A stretch of DNA of 64,000 nt from Plasmodium malariae. Taxonomy: Eukaryota > Apicomplexa > Aconoidasida > Haemosporida > Plasmodiidae. How positions within the stretch are numbered: position 1 is the stretch's first letter; each line of letters starts with the position of its first letter. Below are positions 23,417 through 40,444 of this stretch, piece after piece. The DNA is taken from positions 1,961,001-2,025,000 of the forward strand of contig NC_041785.1 in assembly GCF_900090045.1 (NCBI RefSeq), written 5' to 3'. The notes under the pieces are model-generated. The model ran no database searches. It worked only from the letters and a program-made list of their open reading frames with translations, and was not told where the DNA came from. Made by a program: the position numbers and the translations under genes.

Positions 23417-26400
23417 ATGGAATCACTGCCATTTAACATGAAATTGCCTTTAATCGAAAAGGCAGCTACGAATGTAAAGGATATAATATCGCACATAAAA
23501 CTGAATGATGGGGTATATTTCGATATGACTAAATATGATACAAACGAAATAGTAAATAATCTTGAAAATAATAATATATATAAAAAGATAGAAGCAATGA
23601 AGCATATATTAATTGCGCATATTTCGAAAAAAGATGTGTCTAATTTCTTTTTCGATGTATTAAAAAATATATCAGTAAATAATTTAATTTTAAAAAAATT
23701 AATTTATAATTATTTAATATTATATGCGGAAGGCAATGCTGATTTGACAATGTTAACAGTTAATTCTTTCAAAAAAGATTTAAATAATAACAACTACCAA
23801 ATAAGGTCATATGCTCTTAGAGCTATGTCTTGTATAAAATCTATCGATATGATTACCATTTTAATTGAATCATTGAAAAAGATGTCAAAGGATAAATCTC
23901 CTTATGTTCGTAAAACCTGCGCAGATGTTATACCATCTGTATATATCATAGACAAAGATCAATTCATATTTTTGAGGAAAATTCTTCTCGACCTAATTAG
24001 TGATAGGGATCTTATTGTTGTGTCGGCAGCTGTTGTGTCTTTTAATACTATATGTATATACGGTAACGTGGAGGACTACCAGTGGAGTAATAAAGATGGA
24101 GGGGATGTGCAGGACGAGGTAGCAGAACAAATGAAATATCCTTACAACGCGTGTGAAGCAGACACGCCGGAAAGCGGTAACGTGGCTCATAGGAAAAATG
24201 GCATCAACTGTAGCAACGAGCTCAATCACAATGGAATCTGCAGCCACAATAGAAGATTCATCCACAATAGATGTTACAGCAAATCATTTGAGGGATCCCC
24301 TCAGGTGGACAACTCCTTACATTACACAACCACTGATGAGATTCGGAATAACAATGTATCCGTTGGCAGCGAAATGGGGAGTAGCACTGCGTACACGAGT
24401 GAAACAGATTTGCCTGGTTATCAAGATGGGTCTAATAAACGTGTAAATAAATTAATTCAAAAAAATAAAGTAAAAGATGAGGACCCCCCACATTCTGGCA
24501 AAGAAAATAACAATATAATGTACAACAAGGATCATGAAGAGAAGCACAGGTTGTTAAACGACAATTTTTATCATCTCTACAATTCCTTATCCTTTTTACA
24601 CCCATACTATTATAAACTATGTAAGTATTTGTTACTTATGCATCCCTTTCATCAAACGTATCTGGTGGACCTGCTACTGCGATACTGTCGAATGTTTTAC
24701 AGGGATCCAACCAAAAGCATCAAAGACAGACTAATGAGGATGAAGCTACCCCATTCCAATGGCTGCGATGAAGGGGGGGAAGAACAAAAAGATAGAGGTG
24801 CAAATTCAGGTGGAAGTCGGAGCAGCAGTCACAGTAGCAGCTGTAAACTTAGTCGCAAACATGGCCTCAAATCGAGCAACCAATTGGGTCCCTCCCATAG
24901 GAGAGAGGGAACCTCGACATTTTACATGAACAACGATGAAACGTACAAGGAGTACAAAAATTATGAGGTGGATATTGAAATATTCATAGAGAAACTTCTG
25001 ATTCTGTTAAGCTCCTGTAGCTATAGTGTCGTCATAATAGCAACCTCATCCCTTTACCATTTGACCAAGTTCACATATAAAGAAAACATTGTGCAGGCAA
25101 TTTTAACAAGTTTAATAAAAAGCACTATAGAAAAAAATGAAGAGATGTATGAAATATTTTTAAAAAGTGTTAAGCCATTAATTATAGCTTTAAAAGAAAA
25201 TTTTTCTGCATATATATCTTTCTTCTTTATTAGCTGCAAAGATAGTGTAAGTAAAAAATTGTTGAAGCTTAATATTTTATATTCACTTATACATCCAAGT
25301 AACAAAATATTGGTATTAGATGAGTTACTACATGCTCTATATATGCCTGATAATGATGAGTATTTCATTAAAAAAGCTTTTTCCATTATTACTGATATAG
25401 CGTTAACAAACCCTGTATGCCTCTCGCGAGTGATGAAGTATATTATGATTATGCTTAACTCGAATATAAATTTGTATGCATATGAATCAATCCTATCCCT
25501 TAGAGTATTATTACAACATAGTGAAAAAAAACAAATCATTAAAATCGCTTCTTTTTTATGTAAAATTTTATTAAAAATAAAAACGAAAGATGTACAAATT
25601 TCTGTTTTATGGACCTTAACAAATTATCAAAATTTTATTGATCATCTTTTATTATTTGATGTTGCTAGGATGTTAGTTAAGTCTTTTCAAAAGTACGACG
25701 ATATTATGAAAATGCAAATAATTCATTTTGTTTTTAATATTTGGAAATTTAATTATGCTCATATTTTTTTATCTCCCCTCTTTGATGAACCTCCAGTTGA
25801 TTTGTCACCAGCTGATGCTCCTCCAACGGAGGGGGGGCCTCTTTCCATGTTAAGCGGACAAAGTGGCCATAGCGATCATAGCAGACAAATAGGTCAAAAT
25901 CGCAAACCGAGCCAAACGAACCACATTCACACTGAACATTCATTGTGTCTGCATTGTAACGACAAACAGGTGGGAGCTCTTGACGAGGAAGAAAGAAAGA
26001 GTAGACCCCAACTTTACAATGATAGGAAAACGCACATAAGAAGTAGAAGCATTTATAGTGAAGAGAGTAATGGTATTAGTACAAAAGGTGATATACATAA
26101 AAAGGAGGAGGATAAAACAAGTAGGAAAGAAGCATTTAAAATTAAATTAAAAAACGATTTTGCCAAATTTGAGCAGTTATGTAATAAAACATTCCTTCTA
26201 GGATTAAAGGATGAAAACTTCGATGTTCAGGAAACTAGTAAATTTTATGTTCACATTATGCTTAAAATAAAGGAGTTGTATTCAAAGAATATTCTCAAAT
26301 ACAGTGTTTTTAAAAGGGATCTGTTTAACGAAAAAATAGATGATTACTCTTTGCCATTGTACTTTTTGAAATGTGCTATTATAAATACGGGTGCGGTGGT

Positions 26401-27286
26401 TAGCTCACCTTCCTCTGGTTTATGTTCCAAGAGCGTACGAAGCGTAGGTGGAAAAAATGGGGAAGGCATATTAAGTGGAAAGAAGGTGGTAGACGCAGTA
26501 AGCGGAAAGAGTAGGGAAGATGTAAAAAGTATGGCACACAGAATGAATGATACCTTACTGGAATCATTACAAAATTATGATGCAAATCTGAGTTTTAAGG
26601 ACAAAAAGAAGACTCAAACCATATACCAACTTAACACAGTTTCAAATATTTTAAATAAGAAGTTACCATCTTATGTGGACCTCCCAGAGTTTGCAGAAAA
26701 GGATTTACCAAAAACGGAGCATATCAACAAGGAGGATATAAAAACAAACAAAAATACAATAGCAAGTGTTTCCTCAAAAGATGTAAAATTAAAAAACAGT
26801 ATTAACAGTATGAACTGTATGAACAGTATAAATAATATGAATAGTATGAATAGTATGAATAGTATGAATAGTATGAATAATATGAATAGTATGAATAGTA
26901 TGAATAATATGAATAGTATGAATAGTATGAATAATATAATTAATTCACGTATTTTTTTAAATATTGATGATTTTTATAAAGAGGAAACGTTAAAAATGGA
27001 GCAACAGAAAAATTGCGGTATGTCAACTGGTAAAGCGGTGCTAATCAACGGTGGTAGAAAAATTCAAGGGGAAGATGAAGAGTCGGATGACGAAAAAAAG
27101 GGAAAGAGTATTGGTCCAAGTAGTAGTGGTGGTTTTAAAAAAGACAAAATTTTAGGTATAAGTAAAAGAGAAAATTCAAACATATACAAAGACCAAATGT
27201 CGAGCAATTTAAAAAATGGGAAAACACTCGAAGAACAAATTGATGACATTGAGGAATTTTTTTTCAATGATGAAGATTATGAATGA
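23417..27286 (+). CDS. AP3B: AP-3 complex subunit beta
   Basis: A single exon of 1289 residues. AP-3 is a heterotetrameric clathrin-type adaptor sorting cargo from Golgi/endosomes towards lysosome-like compartments. Here it would act in parasite secretory or vacuolar traffic. The N-terminal HEAT-type adaptin trunk is clear: a YFDMTKYD start, EAMKHILIAHISKKDVS, LKKLIYNYLILYAE, RSYALRAMSCI and SPYVRKTCADVIP all match the beta-adaptin pattern, closest to AP-3 beta. Two long hydrophilic insertions (about residues 225-390 and 445-515) interrupt the trunk, which resumes to about residue 780 and again around 915-990. The C-terminus is low complexity, with a Met-Asn-Ser repeat around residues 1129-1175 and an acidic end. 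I see no obvious appendage (ear) domain. The ATG at 23417 fits the family start. Confidence 0.92.
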   Translation: MESLPFNMKLPLIEKAATNVKDIISHIKLNDGVYFDMTKYDTNEIVNNLENNNIYKKIEAMKHILIAHISKKDVSNFFFDVLKNISVNNLILKKLIYNYLILYAEGNADLTMLTVNSFKKDLNNNNYQIRSYALRAMSCIKSIDMITILIESLKKMSKDKSPYVRKTCADVIPSVYIIDKDQFIFLRKILLDLISDRDLIVVSAAVVSFNTICIYGNVEDYQWSNKDGGDVQDEVAEQMKYPYNACEADTPESGNVAHRKNGINCSNELNHNGICSHNRRFIHNRCYSKSFEGSPQVDNSLHYTTTDEIRNNNVSVGSEMGSSTAYTSETDLPGYQDGSNKRVNKLIQKNKVKDEDPPHSGKENNNIMYNKDHEEKHRLLNDNFYHLYNSLSFLHPYYYKLCKYLLLMHPFHQTYLVDLLLRYCRMFYRDPTKSIKDRLMRMKLPHSNGCDEGGEEQKDRGANSGGSRSSSHSSSCKLSRKHGLKSSNQLGPSHRREGTSTFYMNNDETYKEYKNYEVDIEIFIEKLLILLSSCSYSVVIIATSSLYHLTKFTYKENIVQAILTSLIKSTIEKNEEMYEIFLKSVKPLIIALKENFSAYISFFFISCKDSVSKKLLKLNILYSLIHPSNKILVLDELLHALYMPDNDEYFIKKAFSIITDIALTNPVCLSRVMKYIMIMLNSNINLYAYESILSLRVLLQHSEKKQIIKIASFLCKILLKIKTKDVQISVLWTLTNYQNFIDHLLLFDVARMLVKSFQKYDDIMKMQIIHFVFNIWKFNYAHIFLSPLFDEPPVDLSPADAPPTEGGPLSMLSGQSGHSDHSRQIGQNRKPSQTNHIHTEHSLCLHCNDKQVGALDEEERKSRPQLYNDRKTHIRSRSIYSEESNGISTKGDIHKKEEDKTSRKEAFKIKLKNDFAKFEQLCNKTFLLGLKDENFDVQETSKFYVHIMLKIKELYSKNILKYSVFKRDLFNEKIDDYSLPLYFLKCAIINTGAVVSSPSSGLCSKSVRSVGGKNGEGILSGKKVVDAVSGKSREDVKSMAHRMNDTLLESLQNYDANLSFKDKKKTQTIYQLNTVSNILNKKLPSYVDLPEFAEKDLPKTEHINKEDIKTNKNTIASVSSKDVKLKNSINSMNCMNSINNMNSMNSMNSMNSMNNMNSMNSMNNMNSMNSMNNIINSRIFLNIDDFYKEETLKMEQQKNCGMSTGKAVLINGGRKIQGEDEESDDEKKGKSIGPSSSGGFKKDKILGISKRENSNIYKDQMSSNLKNGKTLEEQIDDIEEFFFNDEDYE

Positions 27287-27424
27287 GCAATAAAAAAAAA
27301 CAAAAAAAAGAAACAATAATTCCTTTTGCACACATATTACTTATTATGTCTAATTGCCATTTTTTATGAACGTTCATATAAATTTATCCCGAGAAATGGA
27401 AAAAAATGAACAGGTCAGGCGAAA

Positions 27425-27758
27425 ATGGGTTCGTTCGCAAAAATGTGGACCAAAATAAGTTAGTCAAATTTGATAGCTTCTGACGTGTTCATTTTTTTTT
27501 TTTTTTTTTTTTCCCTTTTTTTTGTGTGATCATAGAATAAATGTTATTACTTCTTAATTTTACTTGTTAGCGTTCTCGAATTTGAGGCCAAATATATGCA
27601 AAAAAAAACCTACATACTGTAGAAAATTTGTAATTTTGTTCATTCATTTTAAAACAAATTTAAATAAAAAATATAATTGTGAAATAATTCATTCTGATAA
27701 GTTTGGTAATATCATGGCAAGTGGACCTGTGGGTGCATCTTTTGCATGTTTCCGATAA
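27425..27758 (+). CDS. Small two-exon protein, possibly uS11-like
   Basis: A proposed gene of 73 residues. Exon 1 is 27425-27458 (ATG, donor GTTAGT, phase 1). The intron is 112 nt with a long poly-T tract and ends TTGTTAG. Exon 2 is 27571-27758. The joined frame begins MGSFAKMWTKITFSNL and stays open to TAA. The C-terminal half (FIHFKTNLNKKYNCEIIH, then SDKFGNIMASGPVGASF) faintly resembles the beta-strand core of ribosomal protein uS11 (hIh..fNNTi...D..Gn.....aG..gF). It is shorter than any complete S11. The basic, Met-started N-terminus could be a mitochondrial leader. The gene sits in the AP-3 beta 3' region on the same strand, so a UTR-embedded chance ORF cannot be excluded. Confidence 0.45.
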
Positions 27759-28352
27759 AATATTAAGGGAAAAAATGTAGACATGCGCCAACCACATCAC
27801 TTAACTGCGATAGTGGATAGGTAAAACGTTCGGCCGTATATGTTGTAACGATGTAATGTTGTAATATGGTAGAACAGATGGCATGGAAAACACTTCATTT
27901 GACATTGTTTTTTCTAACCTTATAATAAAATGTATGACAAGTTGCTCATATTACTACGTATGGAAACTACATGCTCTATGTGTTAACGTCTTTTTACTTC
28001 TCTTTTATGCTATATGAAATTTTTAAAATATTACTTCAGTGTTAACGTTGTAAGGAAGATATACATATGCATATTTTGTTTGTACGCACTTATGCACATA
28101 TATGTGTGTAACGCAAAAATTACCAAAAAAAAAAAGCTCATTTCGTTTTTATTTTCTTGTTTTATTCCTTTATTGTTACTTTATTGTTACTTTATTGTAT
28201 TTATATTCTATTTTTTTTTTTTTTTATTTTTTTTTCGTACCATAAAGTACGCGTGGGCATGTAGCAATACGACAGTTCAAAATGCGTATCTACATATTAT
28301 ATACACACATACATGTATACACGCATGTATACATGCATGCATATGCTGCTAA
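27759..28352. other. Intergenic 3' region
   Basis: Convergent 3' DNA before the L18 stop. The ORF at 28014-28352 is T-rich and ends in CATA microsatellite. No gene is seen. Confidence 0.65.
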
Positions 28353-29209
28353 TTAAAGCAACAGACCAACCGCCCTAGCGCCCTCCGCCAACGCTTCCAC
28401 CTTTCCTGCATACCTATATTTAGCTCTATCAAATTTTACTTTTGAAATGCCTTTGTTTAAAGCTTTCCTTGCAATGTCCTTACCAATTTCCCAAGCAGAT
28501 TTAATAGTTCGGCCATTATTTACAACTCTGTTAGTTGCCTTTTTTCTGTATGTCCCTATCAGACTTGATAAATTTGGATCTTGAGAACAAGAGAAACATA
28601 ATATGTGCCTGTTATAATCATCTATCACTGTAGCGTAAATATGATTGTTCGTATTTTTAATTCGTAGTCTTGGTATTCTTTTACCTTCTAGTATTTCTTT
28701 ATCAACATCTAAATTTCCGGAATGGGGAAAATTTTTTTTCTCTACTTTTTCCACATTTTCCTTGAGCAGATTTTGCAAAATTTTCTGTAACGAGTGGGCA
28801 GGGGAAAGGATGTGAATGTGGAAGCACATGCACTCATGTGGGTATATATATACATATCCACATTGCATATATGGACATATAAACACGCACAAAATTGGCA
28901 CGAATGCGCTAATGTATGAACAAGCACATGAGCACATATGCAAATGATACAGGTATATATGGTGCGCTACATATATCTTGGTTCTGCCAAATTTCTCTTT
29001 ATTATTACACTCTGTTTTCTTGCTTTTTTTCCTTTGATGTTTTTGTTCTTCCCTGTGGTAATTTGCTCAGTTGTGTTTTTCTTTGTTTTTGCAAAAGAAA
29101 ATAAAAAAAAATTATTGCTTGTCACTACCCTTTTATTAATTATAAAGCTTTCTAATATACCAAAATACGTTAAGAACACTGGAATCATAAGGACAGCGAA
29201 AATGTACAT
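28353..29209 (-). CDS. Apicoplast ribosomal protein L18 (uL18), two exons
   Basis: A large-subunit protein that binds 5S rRNA in bacterial-type ribosomes. Exon 1 is 29209-29129, 27 codons, donor GTAGTG. The intron is 344 nt ending GTTACAG. Exon 2 is 28784-28353, phase 0. The total is 170 residues. Exon 1 encodes a hydrophobic signal-peptide-like leader (MYIFAVLMIPVFLTYFGI). It is followed by a Lys/Asn-rich stretch, which is the bipartite arrangement used for apicoplast import. The body is typical L18: RIPRLRIKNTNNHIYATVIDD, then the GRTIKSAWEIGKDIARKAL helix, then ISKVKFDRAKYRYAGKVEAL and the ending GARAVGLLL. The exon-2 frame also runs back into CATA-type intron sequence, which should not be taken as coding. 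Confidence 0.9.
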
Positions 29210-29635
29210 ATTAAATGTACCATTTAATTTTTAATAAAACAATGAAAGGGAAAGAGGTGAGAAGAGTAACATATTAATATTGTTCCAGTTTTTCAAAACT
29301 AAGAAGGCTACATATAGATATATGTACACACAAGCATACATATGTACGTGCATAGGTACATATAACATAAATTGCCTTTTAAATTGAAACAGAATAATTA
29401 ACTGTTACATGGGAACAGGCGTGTTTTCGTAATTAACGCAAACATCCGAGGGGAATAAGTTGAAAGAAAAAACAATAAACATTAAATAGCGTAAATATAT
29501 ATATGTGTACATACATACGTGTATGCATATATATATATATGTATAGCTAAACAGGACCGAATTCTAAATTTTTACAAAATTTACTGAAAAGAAATTTTTT
29601 TTATTTTATTTTTTTATTACATTATATGCATATGG

Positions 29636-29675
<40 letters not shown>

Positions 29676-32220
29676 TGAGAAAAAATACTAGTGTTATAAA
29701 TGATTTACTTTAAGAAATAATACGAATGTTATTTCATTGTACTTAATTAAATATTCAGGCACATATTACCATTTTGTCATTATATTGTACATAAATGTAT
29801 GTGTATGTATGTATGTATGTATGTGTATGTATGTATGTGTACGTACGTATGTATTTGTACGTATGTATGTATGTATGTGTACGTATGTATGTATTTGTAC
29901 GTATGTATGTATGTATGTGTACGTATGTATGTATGTATATATTGTGCGTACATTAATCATATAATCGAAGAAGCATTGTTATTATTCAGTTGCTCAAGAG
30001 GAGGGAACACACTGGAAACTTGTCCATAATGAATGTAATGAAGTAAGCAAACCGATGGGGGTGAAGTAGAAATTAGAGGAAAAATGTGTCAGTTGCGATG
30101 TTGTATATTATCGGGGAGTAGGAAGGGGAAGCAATTATATTATAATTTTATTCTATTTTTTATTTTTTTTATTTACTAATTTTTTTTGCTAGTTCATTTA
30201 AACAGCTGTTAAGATAATTTGGCGGTCCGTTTGCATGCGTATATGTATACATATACATATACATATATATATATATGTTTATTTATGTATATTTGTATGA
30301 GTACATTTATGTTAGTGCATTTATATGGGTATATACAAATATACCTGTGCGTGCACATGTATATGTGCACTGTTAATTTTAAAATGGTCGGAATGACGGG
30401 AAATGGGGTACTCCACGAGGGCATCGTGAGCACACGGTGTGTATTATACATTGGAAATTAAAAAAAATAATAATTGTAGGGTTATAAGACAAGGGTGCAG
30501 AGGAATTGGAAATGCAAAGAAATAATGAAAAATAATAAGCAAGAGTGAAACATTGGTATCTCAAAAAAATCGATGTTCAATTTTTTATCGAACTTTCCTG
30601 TGTGCTTGCTAATATAGCACTTGCCACGTAAAGGAATATAAAGAGGAAATAACCGTACGTTAACAAGTACTATGAGTGAGCGTAATATATATGAATGAAA
30701 ATAATTTAGCAGTAAGTGAAAATACAGTTTTGTGTTATTACATAAATGTATATATGTTATATGTTATATGTATTGTAGAGAATTAAAAATTGTTCTTAAT
30801 GAATGCAATAACTTAATATCGTTCGATACAGTCATTGTACTAATTTGTTCCCTACATATATACTACTCTGTCGATCTGTTTACCACTCTGTATACCCTTC
30901 TGTTTACCCTTCTGTGTACCCCTCTTTTTATGGTATCGATATAGACCATAAACAGATTAACGCTTAGTGCTTATAACTTTTGTTAATATGACTTGTACAT
31001 ATGGTATTTATTTTTCACTTTGTTCCGCTCTTCTTTTCTTCTCTTCTCTTCTCGTCTTAGATATGTTATGTTATAGTATGCACTGCTCTTTTTTTTTTTT
31101 TTTTTTCTTTTTTTTTTAAAAAACATTATCCGCATATAGCAAAAGCGTACAACACTGTTAATAGTGTATGCATCAGTATATGTATGTGTATACATACATA
31201 CATTAACACATACGTATGTACAATTGGATATGTTTGTGTTCACACCTTCGAATTTTATGCTCAGCAGGATTTTTTTTAAAAAAAAAATTTTTATCCCTAG
31301 CGGCATCTGACGTTTGATGCCTTTAAGCATTCTGTTCGCGTCCAGTAACGTGCATATACATGCGCACCCTTCATGCATACATTTCGAACAAGGAAAAAAA
31401 AAAAGAAAAAAAGAAAAATTGTACATATATATGTATATGTACATGCATAAACGAATAAACGAATAAACACATGCATGTGTACGGCCGTACGTACCGGCGC
31501 ACTTTTACAATTCATATGTACGTTAGGTGAAACTAAATTTAAAGGGTAGTGTACGTACGTTTTCTAGTAAATCTTAATTTGACACACCATGTACATTGAC
31601 TTAAATATATGTACTACACGTATATACATGTATATATGTATGGGTATGGGTATGTGTGTAGGTATGTATACGGGTATAATTATGGGTATATGTATGTGTA
31701 TAGGTGAGTGCATGTATATATGTGTACCGTACACGCTAAATCCTTTGGAATAATACCTATTTAACGTCTTAACATTTTTACTGTAATACCAGCATAGCTG
31801 CTAACAAAAAAAAAAAAAAAAAAAAAAAAAAAAAGCCATCATACAATTTCGTACTCTTTTAGGGTTTACACGTTTAATCTTCATTTTTTTTGTTCGATTT
31901 ACATGTACATGTATATACATATATGTATATTGCGCATATGTGTACTTGTGTACACCCACATATGCATATTCATACACACGCAAATGTAGAGAAACGAAAT
32001 AAAAAAGTAGACCTCCTTAAACTGATAGACATAATAATGTTGTTTCACTTAACTCTTTTTATTTTCATCATTTTTACATAAACATAAGGAAAGCATATAT
32101 ATATATAAATATTTAAAAAACATTCAACGCGTAAAAGCAAAAAAAGTGCTAAGTGTGTGTGTATGGACCCAGGGTAGAGAGGAAAAAAGAAAAGAAAAAA
32201 GAAAAAAAAAAAAAAAAAAA
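29210..32220. other. 3-kb divergent intergenic region
   Basis: Lies between L18 and ROP14, and contains GTAT/CATA microsatellites (29799-29940, 31620-31720), poly-T tracts and two GTGCAC hexamers close together at 30351-30370. A GC-elevated, exon-like segment near 31255-31380 is discussed in the findings. No gene is assigned. Confidence 0.65.
29799..29940. repeat. GTAT/GTAC microsatellite
   Basis: About 140 bp of GTAT units interrupted by GTAC and TTGT. It gives mirrored Tyr/Val/Cys/His ORFs on both strands. Confidence 0.85.
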
Positions 32221-37891
<5,671 letters not shown>

Positions 37892-38267
37892 TTAGCCTAT
37901 AAACAAAGGCACTATCCGAAATACTTTATGACACATAAAACTTTTGGTTTTGTTGTTTTATTAATCTTAGGTTTTTTTTTTTTTTTTTTCTTTTTTCCAC
38001 TTTTCTCTTATATATAATAGTAATACTTATAATTCATTTAATATCTTTTCTTTTTTTTTTTTTTTTCTTTTTTTCTAATCTTTTCATTTATTAATTTTAT
38101 TTTTTAATGATTAAAAGGTTTTAAATAGATTAAAAATTCCGCTTTTTAGCACTTCGCGCACAATAGTAGTGCACCACCGTTTTCCCCTTTCATTGTTTTA
38201 CACCTTTGTTAAGTTTTATTTATTTGCTTTTTATGCTTTATGTTTTTTGCAGTATTTTACTTATATT

Positions 38268-38404
38268 TTATGTTTTGTTTATAATTTACGTTTTGTTTAT
38301 AATTTACGTTTTGTTTATAATTTACGTTTTGTTTATAATTTACGTTTTGTTTATAATTTACGTTTTGTTTATAATTTACGTTTTGTTTATAATTTACGTT
38401 TTGT
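38268..38404. repeat. 18-bp minisatellite, about 7-8 copies
   Basis: Nearly perfect copies of TTTTGTTTATAATTTACG about 380 bp downstream of the ROP14 stop. Confidence 0.93.
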
Positions 38405-38548
38405 ATTATTTTTTTTTCATTTTTCCAGTGCTAAACAAATTAACAAAACTTTTTAACCCTAATTTTTTTTTTTTTTTTTTTTCGAGCTTTTCTGTCCTTC
38501 CATTTTGTTATCAAGTTTCTTGCCCTGTCAATGCTTAAAAACAACTAT

Positions 38549-39173
38549 TATGAGCTCGTTGTACTTTTATAACATCATGAAGTTTAGAAGGTAGACATAT
38601 ACATACAGATATACATAAGTGTGTGTATGTACGCTTGCTTGTATGCGTATGTGTTTTCTTTTCTCTATATCACAGAACCTCTTTAATTTATGCGCAGTCC
38701 ACAGTCATGCTTTGGTAAGAATAATTATATGTGTGTAATAACAACATAAAATAATATAGTTTAATTTGTTTCCTTCTTTTCCATCCCCAAACTTTCTCTT
38801 TGTTTTCTACGATATTCGTTATTGTAAGAATGTTCTTCATTTTTCTGCTTGTCAACATTAAGGTAACATAGGCTTAACGCAGATATGCCTAACGGGATTG
38901 CTGTGCCTGATAATTTTTGGAAATGTTCATTATTAAAATTAATGACTCACATTTTATCTTTTCAGCTAATACAAAAAAAAAAAGGATGTTCAACATTTAT
39001 TTTTAACTGATGCTTAGGTATTATATTGGTTTCACTGCTACTCGTTATATGTTATTTGTTGTATGTTATTTTGTGTGTGTGTGCATTTTTTTTTTTTCTT
39101 TGTTACCAAGAACGACAAATGTACACCAATAAAAGATCTTCTTCATTTTTACTTTCCTGCTTAGTCTTCAAAA
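38549..39173 (+). CDS. Candidate small spliced gene, model unresolved
   Basis: A putative first exon at about 38549-38589 (MSSLYFYNIMKFR, donor GTAGAC) is followed by segments with clean borders: a 39-nt one (ATCACAG | ... | GTAAGA, near 38676-38714), a 34-nt one (GTAAG | ... | GTAACA) and a 52-nt one (TTCAG | ... | GTATTA). A last segment after TACCAAG near 39110 is open in two frames. No single join gives one obviously correct protein, and several joins meet stops quickly. A short membrane or mitochondrial protein is possible, as is a spliced non-coding transcript. Confidence 0.25.
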
Positions 39174-40206
39174 AGAATGGATAGCAATGTTTACAGTCAC
39201 TGGTGTTACAACGTGTTCAAAATTTTTTTTCTTTTTTGTTTAAAAAATATTTTTACTACTATAGTTCATACGAAAGAGTTAAGAGGAAGCAAAAAAAAAA
39301 AAAAAAAAAAAAAAAAGAAGGAATAAAAGAAACAAGCAACAATACAAAGAAACGATTGAACAAAATAATAATCAAAAGTTCGCCTTATAACGTTCACTTG
39401 AAAAAAAAAAAGATAAAAATAAATTTAAAAAATGCAAAGAAATAGGTGTTAAACTTAATACGCATGCTTTAAAATAAATACTTGCTTAAAATGGAAAGGA
39501 AAATTGTTCACCTCAAGTTTTCGAGTAGTAATAAATATTCCAATGCTACCTTTTCAAACTAATTTATAATATTCTATGAAAATATTATTTCATTTTGTTT
39601 TATTATTTTTTATTTTATTCTATTTTACTTTATTTTTGCGAGTGTTGACACATACAAAATTCAAATATATATGTAATATATGCAATCAAACGAACATTTT
39701 TTGTGTTCATTTCTGTAAAATGGTACTCTTATGAAAATTAAAAAAGAAAAAAGGGAAGAGCGAAAATATTATATACATGTGCATAACTTATGTTTGTGCG
39801 TAACAAGTCTGTCCTTAGCATATCAATCAAACGTTGCACATTTTTTGCTTATTGTAGAAATATAAATTTTGAAAAAATAAAGATATAAAATAATGCTGTA
39901 ATATCTTATATATATAAAATAATTTTAAAACAAGAAATACAAAAAAAAAAAAAAAAAAAAAAATTAAAATATATGGAAGATAACAGAGTAAAAATAAAGT
40001 ACAAGGATGAGAAGTAATGATACGATTTAAATTTCGTCCTTATGCAATAAAACGTGTATATATGCACATATATGGTATGTATTATGAAACGTGAAATAAG
40101 CGAGATTGCGTTTACACACCTATACATATAAATGTAAGTATATATGTATGTATATATGTATGTATGTATGTATGCATCTATTTATGTATGCGAGTACGTA
40201 TGTATG

Positions 40207-40220
40207 TAAGTATATATATA

Positions 40221-40266
<46 letters not shown>
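40207..40266. repeat. TA microsatellite
   Basis: About 28 TA units with one interruption, preceded by GTAT repeats. Confidence 0.85.
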
Positions 40267-40269
<3 letters not shown>

Positions 40270-40444
40270 ACATTCCACTACTCTTTTTTATCTTCAACAC
40301 ATCATTACCATTATCGGAAATAAGTAAAAAGGATTATGAGGAAATAATGTCTTTTAAAAGAAAATTTTTTTTATTTCTCAAAATAAAAGGATAATATACT
40401 TTAAAACAAAAAAAAAAAATTAAATGCTGATTTTCTCTAGTCTT

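Larger units (their letters stand above)
37892..40444. other. 2.5-kb intergenic region with exon-like segments
   Basis: Contains the ROP14 3' UTR, an 18-bp minisatellite, poly-T tracts, TA repeats and, at 38549-39190, several short segments bordered by good splice sites (see findings). Apart from those I see no coding sequence. Confidence 0.6.
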
